Notes under the pieces: model-generated
What the model was told of the DNA's origin: nothing
Database searches by the model: none
What the model saw: the letters and a program-made list of their open reading frames with translations, nothing else
Part shown: piece after piece, positions 55,094-63,760 of the stretch
How positions within the stretch are numbered: the stretch's first letter is position 1
Layout of the letters: the number at the start of each line of letters is the position of its first letter
Assembly (NCBI GenBank): GCA_016714365.1
Contig: JADJNH010000005.1
Coordinates: 2,518,501 to 2,582,500, forward strand
DNA from: Candidatus Vicinibacter affinis
GTDB lineage: Bacteria; Bacteroidota; Bacteroidia; Chitinophagales; Saprospiraceae
Direction: 5' to 3'
DNA: 64,000 bases
Translations under genes and position numbers: made by a program

Positions 55094-56040
55094 GCAAGAA
55101 GATCAACAAGATGCTGACCTATCCGTTCTTTAACATCTTCCATCACAGGTTTTTCAAATATTTTACCGGTAATTTTTTCAAACAATTCAATGTACCTCCT
55201 GGAGATTTCCCACACAAATGAATCTGGCATGTGGGGCATAAGTTGACCATCTTTTCCTTGAAAACCATGGCTCATTAACCATTCTCGAACAAATTCTTTT
55301 GATAACTGAATCTGTGCCACTCCACTCTGTTGTCTTTCGTGATAACCTTCTGACAAAAAGTATCTTGAACTGTCGGGAGTATGAATCTCATCCATCAACA
55401 CCAATTCATTTCCACTGTAACCAAATTCGTATTTGGTATCCACTAAAATCAACCCCTTGCCGGCAGCCATATCCTGACCTCTCCGAAAAAGCTTTAGGCT
55501 TATGTCGTATATTTTATCTAGCTCACTTTTTGAGATAATTTCTCTATTCAAGATATCTTCATAAGAAATATCCTCATCGTGTCCGGCGGATGCTTTTGTT
55601 GTGGGGGTGATGATTGGAACAGGGAATTCATCTGATTCTTGCATTCCTTCTGGTAAAGTGACCCCGCAAAGCTCCCTTTTTCCTGATTTATAGGTTCGCC
55701 AGGCATGTCCAGCTAAAAATCCTCGAACAACCAATTCTATCGGAATCGGCGTACACTTAATTCCAATAGATACGTTTGGATCAGGACTGGACTTTAACCA
55801 GACCAGGCAAATGTCTTTAACTGCATCCAAAAAGTAACAGGCAATCTGATTCAAAACTTGCCCCTTATAAGGAATAGGCCTGGGTAATATACAGTCAAAT
55901 GCTGAAATGCGATCGGTGGTTATCATCAACAATTCTTCCCCAAGATCATAAACGTCTCGAACTTTACCGTGGTAGAGAGAACGTTGATTTTTAAAATTAA
56001 AATTTGTACTGCTAAGACAGACTTTTTCAGGTTCCAACAT
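55090..56040 (-). CDS. purC: SAICAR synthase (phosphoribosylaminoimidazole-succinocarboxamide synthase)
   Basis: The 316-residue ligase joins aspartate to CAIR in purine synthesis. LYHGKVRDVYDLGEELLMITTDRISAFDCIL is the N-terminal signature, PIELVVRGFLAGHAWRTYKSG follows, and ILVDTKYEFGYSGNELVLMDEIHTPDSSRY is the ATP/Mg-binding block. At 316 residues it is the longer, yeast ADE1-like form rather than the 240-residue E. coli type. It is 12 bases downstream of the small Nudix-like gene. Confidence 0.96.
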   Translation of the reverse strand: MLEPEKVCLSSTNFNFKNQRSLYHGKVRDVYDLGEELLMITTDRISAFDCILPRPIPYKGQVLNQIACYFLDAVKDICLVWLKSSPDPNVSIGIKCTPIPIELVVRGFLAGHAWRTYKSGKRELCGVTLPEGMQESDEFPVPIITPTTKASAGHDEDISYEDILNREIISKSELDKIYDISLKLFRRGQDMAAGKGLILVDTKYEFGYSGNELVLMDEIHTPDSSRYFLSEGYHERQQSGVAQIQLSKEFVREWLMSHGFQGKDGQLMPHMPDSFVWEISRRYIELFEKITGKIFEKPVMEDVKERIGQHLVDLLA

Positions 56041-56052
56041 TTTCTAAAAGCC

Positions 56053-56481
56053 TTAAATATTTTTGACCAGATTCCGGTCGAGTATGATATCCTTGAGCTC
56101 TTTTAAAGCAGAATATTCATGCGGAAGAACCTTTTTGAAAGCTTCCTTGGAAGCCATGTAAACTCCTGAGCTAAGATCTGGTAACAAATCCTTGATTTTA
56201 CCTTTTACGAGATTAATATCCTGACTGATCAAACTTCTTATTCGGGGAATATCGTGATAGTCTCCTTCGATGGCCACATTATGGACATTTTTACCATCAG
56301 GACCTTCTGATTGAAATTGAATGACTGTATCAATCTGAGATAGAGTCTGATGGTCTAAATTATATTGGCCTTCAACAAAATTTACCTGACTTTGATTAGG
56401 AGGTTGTTGCAGTAAAAGAATTTCTAAACCCTTCTCATGCATTCGATATACTATTAGTCTAATCTGATTTCTAACCGTCAT
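56053..56481 (-). CDS. Hypothetical protein, possibly a degenerate Nudix-fold protein
   Basis: The 142-residue protein begins TVRNQIRLIVYRMHEKGLEILLLQQP, which looks like the first strands of a Nudix fold, but no Nudix box (Gx5Ex7REUxEExGU) follows. The middle (GPDGKNVHNVAIEGDYHD) and the Ser/Lys-rich C-terminal region are not recognised. It lies between the sigma factor gene and purC, 12 bases upstream of the latter, with its own strong promoter. Function is unknown; the Nudix relation is a weak inference. Confidence 0.5.
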   Translation of the reverse strand: MTVRNQIRLIVYRMHEKGLEILLLQQPPNQSQVNFVEGQYNLDHQTLSQIDTVIQFQSEGPDGKNVHNVAIEGDYHDIPRIRSLISQDINLVKGKIKDLLPDLSSGVYMASKEAFKKVLPHEYSALKELKDIILDRNLVKNI

Positions 56482-56486
56482 GTGGT

Positions 56487-56516
56487 CAAAGTTATATCTT
56501 TTTTAGATATGACAAA
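56487..56516 (-). promoter_or_regulatory. Promoter for the Nudix-like gene and purC, nearly leaderless
   Basis: On the minus strand, a TTTTG run (TTG at 56515-56513), an 18-base spacer and TAACTTTG (56494-56487) give a full match to TTG-N17-23-TAnnTTTG. Only 5 bases separate the -7 box from the ATG at 56481, so the transcript should start at or next to the start codon. Confidence 0.65.
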
Positions 56517-56541
56517 AACTAGTCCATCAAATAATTAAAAA

Positions 56542-57405
56542 CTAGCTATAATGTTTATAACTCGACCTGTTAAAATTCCTCTTCAATCTGCGGAATGCGT
56601 GCTCTCTCACTTGTCTGATGCGCTCTATAGACATATTGTATAGCCTGGATACCTCTTCAAGGGTTTTACTTCCCTGACCATCGAGTCCAAAAATTGCTGT
56701 AATGACCTCTCTTTCTCTTGGAGCCAGATTACCCATTGCTGATTTTAGCTCATTCTTTAAAGATTCATCCAGCAATCGTAAATCGGGACTCTCCTGATTT
56801 TCATCTACCAATAAATCAAGAAGCGCAAGATTCTCTCCATCGCCTCCCAAAGGTTCATCTAAAGAACTGTGTCTGCCACCTGATGCTAAAATACTTTCAA
56901 CAGCCACCGCATCCATGTGTAAAATCTCACCCAATTCCTCTGGACTGGGTTCTCTTTCATTGCTCTGAAGAAATTCCTGGTGTGCCGTATTTATTTGTTT
57001 AACAAGACTTACCTTATTATAAGGAAGTCGAATCATACGGCTATTTTCAACAATGGCTTGCAATATGGCTTGTCGAATCCACCAAACAGCATAAGTTATG
57101 AACTTAAATCCCTTGGTTTCGTCAAATCTCTTAGCAGCTTTCAACAAACCGACATTACCTTCATTGATTAAGTCGTTCAGTGAAAGTCCATTGTTTTGAT
57201 ATTGTTTTGCAACTGAAACTACAAAACGCAAGTTGGAAGTTACCATTTTATCAAGTGCCTCCTGATCTCCCAGCTTAATCAGTTTGGCTAATTCTACTTC
57301 TTCCTCGGGTGTAAGCACATCAAGTCTGGAAACTTCTGTCAGATACTTTTCTAAGGCTTCGCTTTCGCGATTGGTGATTTTTTGAGATATTTTGAGTTGA
57401 CGCAT
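56542..57405 (-). CDS. Primary-type RNA polymerase sigma factor (sigma70 family)
   Basis: The 287-residue protein is a short sigma70 lacking region 1.1 and the long non-conserved region, as is usual for the housekeeping sigma of Bacteroidota. Region 1.2 (LEKYLTEVSRLDVLTPEEEV) opens it. Region 2 includes NEGNVGLLKAAKRFDETKGF and FITYAVWWIRQAI for -10 recognition and melting. Region 3 follows. Region 4 ends with the helix-turn-helix SRLYNMSIERIRQVREHAF (about 255-275). The Bacteroidota consensus seen in this window (TTG/TAnnTTTG) is the type this sigma reads. The symbol rpoD or sigA is often used. Confidence 0.94.
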   Translation of the reverse strand: MRQLKISQKITNRESEALEKYLTEVSRLDVLTPEEEVELAKLIKLGDQEALDKMVTSNLRFVVSVAKQYQNNGLSLNDLINEGNVGLLKAAKRFDETKGFKFITYAVWWIRQAILQAIVENSRMIRLPYNKVSLVKQINTAHQEFLQSNEREPSPEELGEILHMDAVAVESILASGGRHSSLDEPLGGDGENLALLDLLVDENQESPDLRLLDESLKNELKSAMGNLAPREREVITAIFGLDGQGSKTLEEVSRLYNMSIERIRQVREHAFRRLKRNFNRSSYKHYS

Positions 57406-57498
57406 AGCTAATTTGAGCTTACTGTTATATAAGCAAAAAAGTAGCTAAAAAGTTTCCGCACGGGAAAGCTTTGAAAAATAAAATATCCTGTGTTGAAA

Positions 57499-59649
57499 TT
57501 AATTTACCGCATCTATAAGGCTTCCATCCTTATTATACAGTACTTTTCTGGACAATCGTAGTTTTCCGGTCTTAGGATCAGTGCCAATTAATTTCACTTT
57601 AATTGAATCCCCAACCTTCAATGCATCTTCTACTTTTTCCAATCTGGCATGCGTGATTTCACTGATATGCACCAATCCACTCTTACCATAAAAGTCGACA
57701 AATGCACCAAAAGGCATAATTGTTACAACCTTAGCATCAAAAACATCTCCTACCTGTGGCACAAAAGTTATAGCTCTGATCATCGCAACAGCGGCTTCGA
57801 TGGCTTCCTTATTATTACTTGCAATATTGATAACCCCTTTATCCCCGACTTCCTCTATATTAATTTTGGTTCCTGTCTTGGCTTGCATTTCCTGAATTAT
57901 TTTTCCTCCAGGGCCAATTACCGGTCCGATAAAACTCTTTTCTATGATCATTTCCACAATTCGCGGTGCGTGAGGCTTGAAATCAGATTTAGGAGTTGAA
58001 ATAGTTTCATCCATTTTGTCCAAAATATGAATTCTCCCTTCCTTTGCCTGAAGCAATGCCTGCTCAAGCAATTCATAGGACAGTCCGTCAATTTTCATAT
58101 CCATCTGCGTACCACAGATACCTTTGCGTGTACCCGTAATCTTAAAGTCCATATCCCCTAAAGCATCCTCATCTCCTAAAATATCAGAAAGTATCGCGAA
58201 TTTTCCATCTTCGGCTATCATTCCCATTGCAATCCCTGAGGCTGCCGATTTGATGGGAACTCCAGCATCCATGAGTGCAAGTGAGCCTGCACATACCGTT
58301 GCCATTGAAGAAGATCCATTTGATTCTAAAATATCCGATACAATTCTAACTGTATATGGAAAATTTTGGGGCATAACTTTGCGCAATGAACGCCCTGCTA
58401 AGTTGGCATGTCCTACCTCTCTTCTACCCGGACCTCTCATGGGTTTAGCCTCTCCGACAGAGAACGGAGGAAAATTATAGTGAAGAAAGAATTTCTCATC
58501 ATAAAGATCCAATGCCGTATCAATCATCATTTCATCATCCTTTGTTCCCAAAGTGACTGTCGTTAAAGACTGAGTTTCACCTCTATTAAAAATAGAAGCT
58601 CCATGGGGAGCAGGCAAACAATCAATTTCTGACCAAATTGGTCGTACCTGAGTACTTGACCTTCCATCCAGACGTTTTCCGGTTTCCAAGACCATTTTTC
58701 GAACCAAACTTTTCTTTAGCTTATCGAAATAATATTCAACAAATGTCTTTTTTTCAGCCATATACTCTTCCCCTTTTTCTGCAAGAAGAGCCTCTTTGTA
58801 ATCTTTGTAAATCTTATCAAAAGCTTCTTTACGACTTGATTTATCCAAAGACGATGCTGCAACCTTATTGATCGAATCGGTAAGTGCTGCTTCAATAGCA
58901 ACTTTCACCTCCAGGTCTTCTGCTTTAGGGGTAAGCGTTCGTTTGACAGAGACTTTTTCTCCCAATTGAGCAGCTAGGGCCAATTGTGCTTTACATTGTA
59001 CTTTGATGGCTTCATGGCCTATTTTAATGGCCTCAATCATATCGTGTTCAGAACATTCATTGGCTTCACCTTCCACCATCATAAGATTTTTTTCAGTGGC
59101 AGCAACGATGATATCCAAATCGGCTTCAATAAGTGCGCTTTTGGCTGGGTTAATTACAAATTCTCCCTTGATCTTCGCTACTCGAACAGATGAAATTGGT
59201 CCGTCCCAGTTAATATTTGAGCAAACAAGTGCTGTTGAAGCTGCGAGTGCGGCAAAGACGTCTGGCAAGGTATCTTTTTCACCTGAAAGTAAAGTGATTA
59301 TGATTTGTGTTTCATTCATGTATCCATCTGGAAATAAAGGACGTATCGGCCTATCTACCAACCTGGATATGAGAATTTCGTAGTCGTTCAATTTAGTTTC
59401 GCGACGGAAAAAATTACCTGGAATACGACCTGCTGCAGCGAACTTTTCTTGATAATCTACAGAGAGTGGAAAGAAAGGCTGATTTTCTCTAGGTTCTTTT
59501 GCTGAAACAACACTCGCAAAAAGTATGGTGTCTCCACATCGCACAACAGCCGATCCATCAGCTTGTGTCCCCAGTTTTCCAGTCTCAAGGGTAACTACCC
59601 TTCCATCAGGTAAATTAAAGGAGGTGGAAAAAGGAATTTGTAATCCCAT
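57499..59649 (-). CDS. pnp: Polyribonucleotide nucleotidyltransferase (PNPase)
   Basis: The 716-residue exoribonuclease degrades RNA phosphorolytically and makes RNA tails. Two RNase PH domains flank an alpha-helical linker. The catalytic Asp block SDILGDEDALGDMDFKITGT is near 490. The KH domain contains GPVIGPGGKIIQEMQ (about 573-587) and the C-terminal S1 domain begins GDVFDAKVVTIMPFGAFVDF (about 635). The 121-base rpsO-pnp gap is the classic arrangement. Confidence 0.97.
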   Translation of the reverse strand: MGLQIPFSTSFNLPDGRVVTLETGKLGTQADGSAVVRCGDTILFASVVSAKEPRENQPFFPLSVDYQEKFAAAGRIPGNFFRRETKLNDYEILISRLVDRPIRPLFPDGYMNETQIIITLLSGEKDTLPDVFAALAASTALVCSNINWDGPISSVRVAKIKGEFVINPAKSALIEADLDIIVAATEKNLMMVEGEANECSEHDMIEAIKIGHEAIKVQCKAQLALAAQLGEKVSVKRTLTPKAEDLEVKVAIEAALTDSINKVAASSLDKSSRKEAFDKIYKDYKEALLAEKGEEYMAEKKTFVEYYFDKLKKSLVRKMVLETGKRLDGRSSTQVRPIWSEIDCLPAPHGASIFNRGETQSLTTVTLGTKDDEMMIDTALDLYDEKFFLHYNFPPFSVGEAKPMRGPGRREVGHANLAGRSLRKVMPQNFPYTVRIVSDILESNGSSSMATVCAGSLALMDAGVPIKSAASGIAMGMIAEDGKFAILSDILGDEDALGDMDFKITGTRKGICGTQMDMKIDGLSYELLEQALLQAKEGRIHILDKMDETISTPKSDFKPHAPRIVEMIIEKSFIGPVIGPGGKIIQEMQAKTGTKINIEEVGDKGVINIASNNKEAIEAAVAMIRAITFVPQVGDVFDAKVVTIMPFGAFVDFYGKSGLVHISEITHARLEKVEDALKVGDSIKVKLIGTDPKTGKLRLSRKVLYNKDGSLIDAVN

Positions 59650-59770
59650 GATAATTGTCTTTAATATAATTTAATTAATCACTCGCCCAAGTGAAGCTCA
59701 TTAAAATTGAAAAAGCAAGCCTTAAGCAGACTAAAAGAGATAACAAACTATTGAAAAACAAGAGTTTGTA

Positions 59771-60046
59771 TTATTTTCTTAGGCCTAATTGGTCGAGGAT
59801 TTTTCTGTATCTCTCCAGATCGTTGCTGTGAAGATAATTGAGGAGTTTTTTTCTTTTACTTACCAGGTTTAGCAAAGTTCTTTTGCAGGAAAAGTCCTTT
59901 CTGTTAGTCCTGAGGTGATCCGACAAAGCCTGGATTCTGTAAGTAAACAAGGCGATTTGGCCTTCACTTGAACCGGTATTCGTAGCTGACCCACCATACT
60001 GGTTAAAAATTTCCTCTGTTTTTTCTTTAGTTAAATAAGCACTCAT
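59771..60046 (-). CDS. rpsO: 30S ribosomal protein S15
   Basis: The 91-residue protein binds the three-way junction of 16S rRNA helices 20-22. It has the S15 block NTGSSEGQIALFTYRIQALS, HLRTNRKDF, LLNLVSKRKKLLNYL and a final ERYRKILDQLGLRK. It has a promoter and hairpin in its leader and precedes pnp, as in many bacteria. Confidence 0.97.
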   Translation of the reverse strand: MSAYLTKEKTEEIFNQYGGSATNTGSSEGQIALFTYRIQALSDHLRTNRKDFSCKRTLLNLVSKRKKLLNYLHSNDLERYRKILDQLGLRK

Positions 60047-60074
60047 TGTAAAAGTATATATAAGTTACCAAATG

Positions 60075-60109
60075 TGATCCCGAAGATCAGTTTTAGCGGG
60101 GCAAATATA
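60075..60109 (-). promoter_or_regulatory. rpsO promoter box and leader hairpin
   Basis: On the minus strand the -7 box TATATTTG (60109-60102) lies 55 bases before the ATG. Between them the leader holds TGATC-TTCGG-GATCA (60089-60075), a 5-bp stem with a UUCGG-type loop. S15 autoregulates its own mRNA through leader structures in several bacteria; a similar role here is inference. No TTG is seen at standard -33 spacing. Confidence 0.5.
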
Positions 60110-60249
60110 GATAAATATTTGATAATGAGAAAATATTTAGTCCAAATGGGTATAAAATGTCGTTTGTAAAAACGTTTTAAAAGTAAAAGCTTGGTTTAAT
60201 TTCAGAATTAATTTAAAAAAGACAAACAAAAGAAAAATCGGCTTAAAAG

Positions 60250-61017
60250 TTATTCATTTTGCTTTGCTTGCTCCCACAATTGATCCATTTCTTGCAGGCT
60301 CATTTCGGTAAGTGGCCTTTTCGCAAGGCGTTCAATGTATTCAAACCTTCGGATAAATTTACGATTTGTTTTTTCAAGCGCTGTTTCAGGGTCTATTTTG
60401 AGAAAGCGGGCGTAATTAATTAAAGCAAAAAGTAAATCTCCATATTCATCTTCAATTTCTTCAATGGCGCAGTTGTTTTGAAGGTTCGTTTGCAGCTCAT
60501 TCATTTCCTCGTCTACTTTTGCTTTTACTTGATCAATATGATCCCATTCAAAGCCCACTTGAGCTGTTTTTTCTTGAAGCCTTAAAGCTTTAATCATGGC
60601 AGGAAGGGACCTTGGAACACCAGCTAAAAGACCTGTTTTCTTTTCTTTTTGTTTAATTTTTTCCCAATTTTTCTTTACATCTTCTTCATTGTCAACTTTC
60701 ACATCACCATAGATATGTGGGTGTCTGTTAACCAATTTCGTTGAAACTCCTTCAATAACTTCCAGAAGATTAAAGTGATTTCCCTCAGATCCAATTCGGG
60801 AATAAAAAATAATATGTAAAAGCACATCCCCCAATTCCTCTTTAATTCCTCTAAAGTCCTCTTTAATGATTTCATCCGCCAACTCAAAAGTTTCCTCTAT
60901 TGTAAGACTTCTTAAACTTTGGAAGGTTTGTTTTCGGTCCCAGGGGCACCCTTCCCTTAATTCATCCATGATCTTGACGAGTCCCAAAAAGGCTCTTGAA
61001 AGTTCTTCTTGATCCAT
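60250..61017 (-). CDS. mazG: Nucleoside triphosphate pyrophosphohydrolase MazG
   Basis: About 255 residues from the ATG at 61017 (MDQEELSRAFLGLVKIMDEL). An upstream Met at 61077 would place 20 codons inside ribA, so the shorter start is chosen; it begins 1 base after the ribA stop. The protein has two MazG domains. The first has CPWDRKQTFQSLRSLTIEETFELADEI and ELGDVLLHIIF; the second has VDEEMNELQ and EDEYGDLLFALINYARFL. The acidic EExxE/ExxD residues bind magnesium. MazG hydrolyses non-canonical or excess NTPs to NMPs. Confidence 0.93.
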   Translation of the reverse strand: MDQEELSRAFLGLVKIMDELREGCPWDRKQTFQSLRSLTIEETFELADEIIKEDFRGIKEELGDVLLHIIFYSRIGSEGNHFNLLEVIEGVSTKLVNRHPHIYGDVKVDNEEDVKKNWEKIKQKEKKTGLLAGVPRSLPAMIKALRLQEKTAQVGFEWDHIDQVKAKVDEEMNELQTNLQNNCAIEEIEDEYGDLLFALINYARFLKIDPETALEKTNRKFIRRFEYIERLAKRPLTEMSLQEMDQLWEQAKQNE

Positions 61018-61018
61018 A

Positions 61019-61603
61019 CTATTCCTGTGGTAAGTGGTGTCCCATTTTTTCTCTTTTTGTTCTAAGGTAGGCTTCATTATAAGGATCGACAGGTTTGATC
61101 ATTGGAAATAATTCGCTTATTTCAATTCCGTGCGTTTCCAGATATAATTTCTTCAAAGGGTTATTAGATATTAACCTGACCCGGTTGACATTCCATTCTT
61201 TTAAAATCTTAACCGCTGGTTCGTAGTTTCTTAAATCAGAACCAAAGCCCAACTTATGATTGGCTTCAATGGTATCATAACCTTCATCCTGTAATGCATA
61301 AGCACCAATCTTGTTATGCAAACCAATTCCTCTTCCCTCTTGTCTCAGGTATATTAACATACCACCAAAACGTTGAATAAGATCGAGGCTTTTACGAAGT
61401 TGAAATCCACAGTCACACCTCAAAGAACCAAATACATCACCGGTCAGACATTCTGAGTGAATACGCAACCAAATGGGCTCGGATAGATCCAAATCATTGG
61501 TTACTAATGCAATATGAGGATTGTTAGGGTCGTCAAAAGCATAACTATAAATTCTGAAAGCTCCACTTTCGGTAGGTAAGAAAGCATCTTTTACATCTGT
61601 CAT
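61019..61603 (-). CDS. ribA: GTP cyclohydrolase II
   Basis: The 194-residue enzyme opens the imidazole ring of GTP in the first step of riboflavin synthesis. The zinc site is CLTGDVFGSLRCDCGFQL with Cys52, Cys63 and Cys65. QEGRGIGLHNKIGAYALQDEG and LGFGSDLRNY complete the signature. It is a stand-alone RibA without a fused RibB domain. A perfect 13-bp hairpin lies 18-49 bases upstream of its start, and mazG follows with a 1-base gap. Confidence 0.96.
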   Translation of the reverse strand: MTDVKDAFLPTESGAFRIYSYAFDDPNNPHIALVTNDLDLSEPIWLRIHSECLTGDVFGSLRCDCGFQLRKSLDLIQRFGGMLIYLRQEGRGIGLHNKIGAYALQDEGYDTIEANHKLGFGSDLRNYEPAVKILKEWNVNRVRLISNNPLKKLYLETHGIEISELFPMIKPVDPYNEAYLRTKREKMGHHLPQE

Positions 61604-61620
61604 CTTGGCAAAAACTGATG

Positions 61621-61652
61621 TTTAAACCCAAATAAGGCCATTTGGGTTTAAA
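61621..61652 (-). terminator. Perfect 13-bp hairpin immediately upstream of ribA
   Basis: TTTAAACCCAAAT and ATTTGGGTTTAAA form a perfect 13-bp inverted repeat around a 6-base loop. On the minus strand it stands 18 bases before the ribA ATG and is followed by T-rich sequence, so it could end upstream transcription or act as a leader hairpin for ribA. No FMN riboswitch (RFN) motif was recognised. Confidence 0.62.
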
Positions 61653-61681
61653 AAGTGAGTTGAGTTTTGGTTACCAGTGGC

Positions 61682-61771
61682 TTATCCCTTTCTAAAGGAA
61701 CTTTTGCCTTGCCACAATGACAAAACCGTACAGGTAAGCAATACGGTCGATACAATACTGAAAATCAACAT
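61682..61771 (-). CDS. Possible small membrane protein (29 residues)
   Basis: Reading on the minus strand from ATG at 61771, the frame encodes a hydrophobic segment, MLIFSIVSTVLLTCTVLSLW, followed by the basic tail QGKSSFRKG and a TAA at 61682. A TTG at 61816 in the same frame adds about 15 residues with positive charges before the hydrophobic part. It sits between the M1 peptidase gene and the ribA hairpin. It could be a real single-pass small protein or chance; only the composition supports it. The remainder of 61604-61915 shows nothing else. Confidence 0.25.
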   Translation of the reverse strand: MLIFSIVSTVLLTCTVLSLWQGKSSFRKG

Positions 61772-61915
61772 GATTGTCCGTTTTGTTTGCTTGATAAAAT
61801 AAAAATGGTGCCACAAGATCGTACCTTTTTATAGTTTCGTTCACTTTTATTACCAAAAATTTTAAATAAATATTTTTAAAATATTTCCTGCTTTATTAAT
61901 CAGGCACAAGGAAAT

Positions 61916-63760
61916 TTATTCTGGATCAGAATTGTAAATTTGATTCTCTGGATGGATATCTGCCAACTGGTGAAATGGATCCAAAACCACTGACAATATC
62001 TTACTTTTTGGTATATCCAAAGACAATTCATAAATAGGATTCACCCAGTGCCAAGGTTTGGCTACCTCCCATTTAATATCCAAAAGATCTTTATTCCCTC
62101 TCATCAAATCCAATGGAATGGTATAAAATATGCTTTTTCCATTTTTAAGTTTGATTTCCAAATCTACAGGCATTGGAAAGAGATCCTTTCTCATTAATAT
62201 CAGCTTTGAACTCCTCCCTTCACTTTCTATCCCTTCAATGGCGTAATCAATGGTTTTGGTAGTAAAAACCCAATATTCCTTAAACCAATCAAGTTCCAGC
62301 CCAGATACTTTTTCCATCGTTCGAAAAAAATCATCCGCGTTAGGATGCTTAAACCTCCATGTAGAATAATAAATTTGTAACGCATTGTTAAAAGTTTGCT
62401 CACCCATAATGTATCGCAATTGAAGAAGACAAAGCGCGCCCTTTGTGTAAGAACCCATACCATAAGCCATGTTGGTTGTATAATGATCCGCGTGGGTGGA
62501 TAAAGCTTCCTCTCTGCCTGAAGCCACAAATTCTCTGTATCCTTTCATCGTTTCCTGAAAGGATTGCTCTTCAGCTTTAAATCCGGGCAAGAGCCCTTTA
62601 GACTTTATATAATTCGAAATTAAGTCTTCCGCATAGGAAGTAAAACCTTCATCCATCCAAGGATAAAGACTCTCATTGGAAGCGAGCAACATTTGATACC
62701 AACTGTGCATCCATTCATGGAGGCACACACCGACCAGGCTGTGTAATGGTCGATTTCCCGTGATCAATGTAGCCAATGGATACTCCATTCCGCCATCACC
62801 ACCTTGGATAAAAGAATATGACAGGTACGGGTATTCTCCAAAATGCTTTTGTGCATAATCAAGGGCGGTATCCATTATAGCTGGCAAGTCCTTCCAGGAT
62901 TTTATGTATGGATTGTCCTTCAAGTAATAAAAATGCAATTGCTTCCCATCCTTACGGGTGTAAATGTCATGAATGTAATCTGGGTCAGCTGCCCAAACAA
63001 AATCATGAACCATCGGTGCATAAAATTGCCAAACTCTTTTTTTTCCGGATCGATTTTGAGAATCTAATGGCCAAACACATTCTTTTGAATTCTGTAGATA
63101 TCCGGTAGCTGCAACACAATATTTTTCATCCAGCTTAATATTTACTGTAAAATCTCCCCAAGGACCATAAAACTCCCTTGCAATATAAGGCGGTGTGTGC
63201 CATCCATGTAGGTCATAGTTACATAATTTTGGATACCATTGTGCCATGGAATAATCTACACCTTCTTTATTATTTCTACCTGTTCGTCTAATTTGTACAG
63301 GTACTTGAGCTTCAAAATTTATCACAATTTTTTCCGAATCCGAAGGCATAATAGGTTCGATCAACGTTACTTCCATTATTGTTCCTTCAACTTTGAAGTT
63401 TAGTGACTTACCTTTCTGTGCAATCCTATTTATCTGGTGGTAACCCATTTCTTCCGCTTTGAGAGTAGCTATCCTACCTCCAATTCTTTTGTCAGGGTCA
63501 ATAATTGTTCGAGAACGAATATCCATATCACTCCCAGGTTGAAATGCATTAAAATATAGATGGTAGTATAATTTTTTTAAAGTATCAGGACTTGTATTAA
63601 ATATCGTCAGCTTCTGGTCGCCTGAGATCATATGAATCTTATCATCAAGACTAATATTCATTAGGTAATTCACTCGCAATTGCCATCGATCAGGTTGACC
63701 ATTTAGCAATTCAGTAACCAAAAAAAAATAAAAAACGAAGAAATGCTTACTCAAGAACAT
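61916..63760 (-). CDS. M1-family metallopeptidase
   Basis: The 614-residue protein has a signal peptide (MFLSKHFFVFYFFLVTELLNG) and a gluzincin active site: HEWMH (348-352) followed after 18 residues by Glu371 in DEGFTSYAED. GGDGGMEYPLATL is the family exopeptidase-like motif. An N-terminal beta-sandwich (about 20-200) precedes the catalytic domain. M1 enzymes are aminopeptidases, and this one is likely periplasmic or outer-membrane associated. Its start overlaps the stop of the upstream CPBP gene by 14 bases, suggesting coupling. Confidence 0.92.
   Translation of the reverse strand: MFLSKHFFVFYFFLVTELLNGQPDRWQLRVNYLMNISLDDKIHMISGDQKLTIFNTSPDTLKKLYYHLYFNAFQPGSDMDIRSRTIIDPDKRIGGRIATLKAEEMGYHQINRIAQKGKSLNFKVEGTIMEVTLIEPIMPSDSEKIVINFEAQVPVQIRRTGRNNKEGVDYSMAQWYPKLCNYDLHGWHTPPYIAREFYGPWGDFTVNIKLDEKYCVAATGYLQNSKECVWPLDSQNRSGKKRVWQFYAPMVHDFVWAADPDYIHDIYTRKDGKQLHFYYLKDNPYIKSWKDLPAIMDTALDYAQKHFGEYPYLSYSFIQGGDGGMEYPLATLITGNRPLHSLVGVCLHEWMHSWYQMLLASNESLYPWMDEGFTSYAEDLISNYIKSKGLLPGFKAEEQSFQETMKGYREFVASGREEALSTHADHYTTNMAYGMGSYTKGALCLLQLRYIMGEQTFNNALQIYYSTWRFKHPNADDFFRTMEKVSGLELDWFKEYWVFTTKTIDYAIEGIESEGRSSKLILMRKDLFPMPVDLEIKLKNGKSIFYTIPLDLMRGNKDLLDIKWEVAKPWHWVNPIYELSLDIPKSKILSVVLDPFHQLADIHPENQIYNSDPE

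Noticed and set aside
57649..59383. Several plus-strand frames opposite pnp
   Set aside because: All are antisense to an intact, highly conserved PNPase gene and lack recognisable content.
61604..61680. FMN riboswitch upstream of ribA
   Set aside because: The region is too short and shows none of the conserved RFN segments; only a simple hairpin is present.
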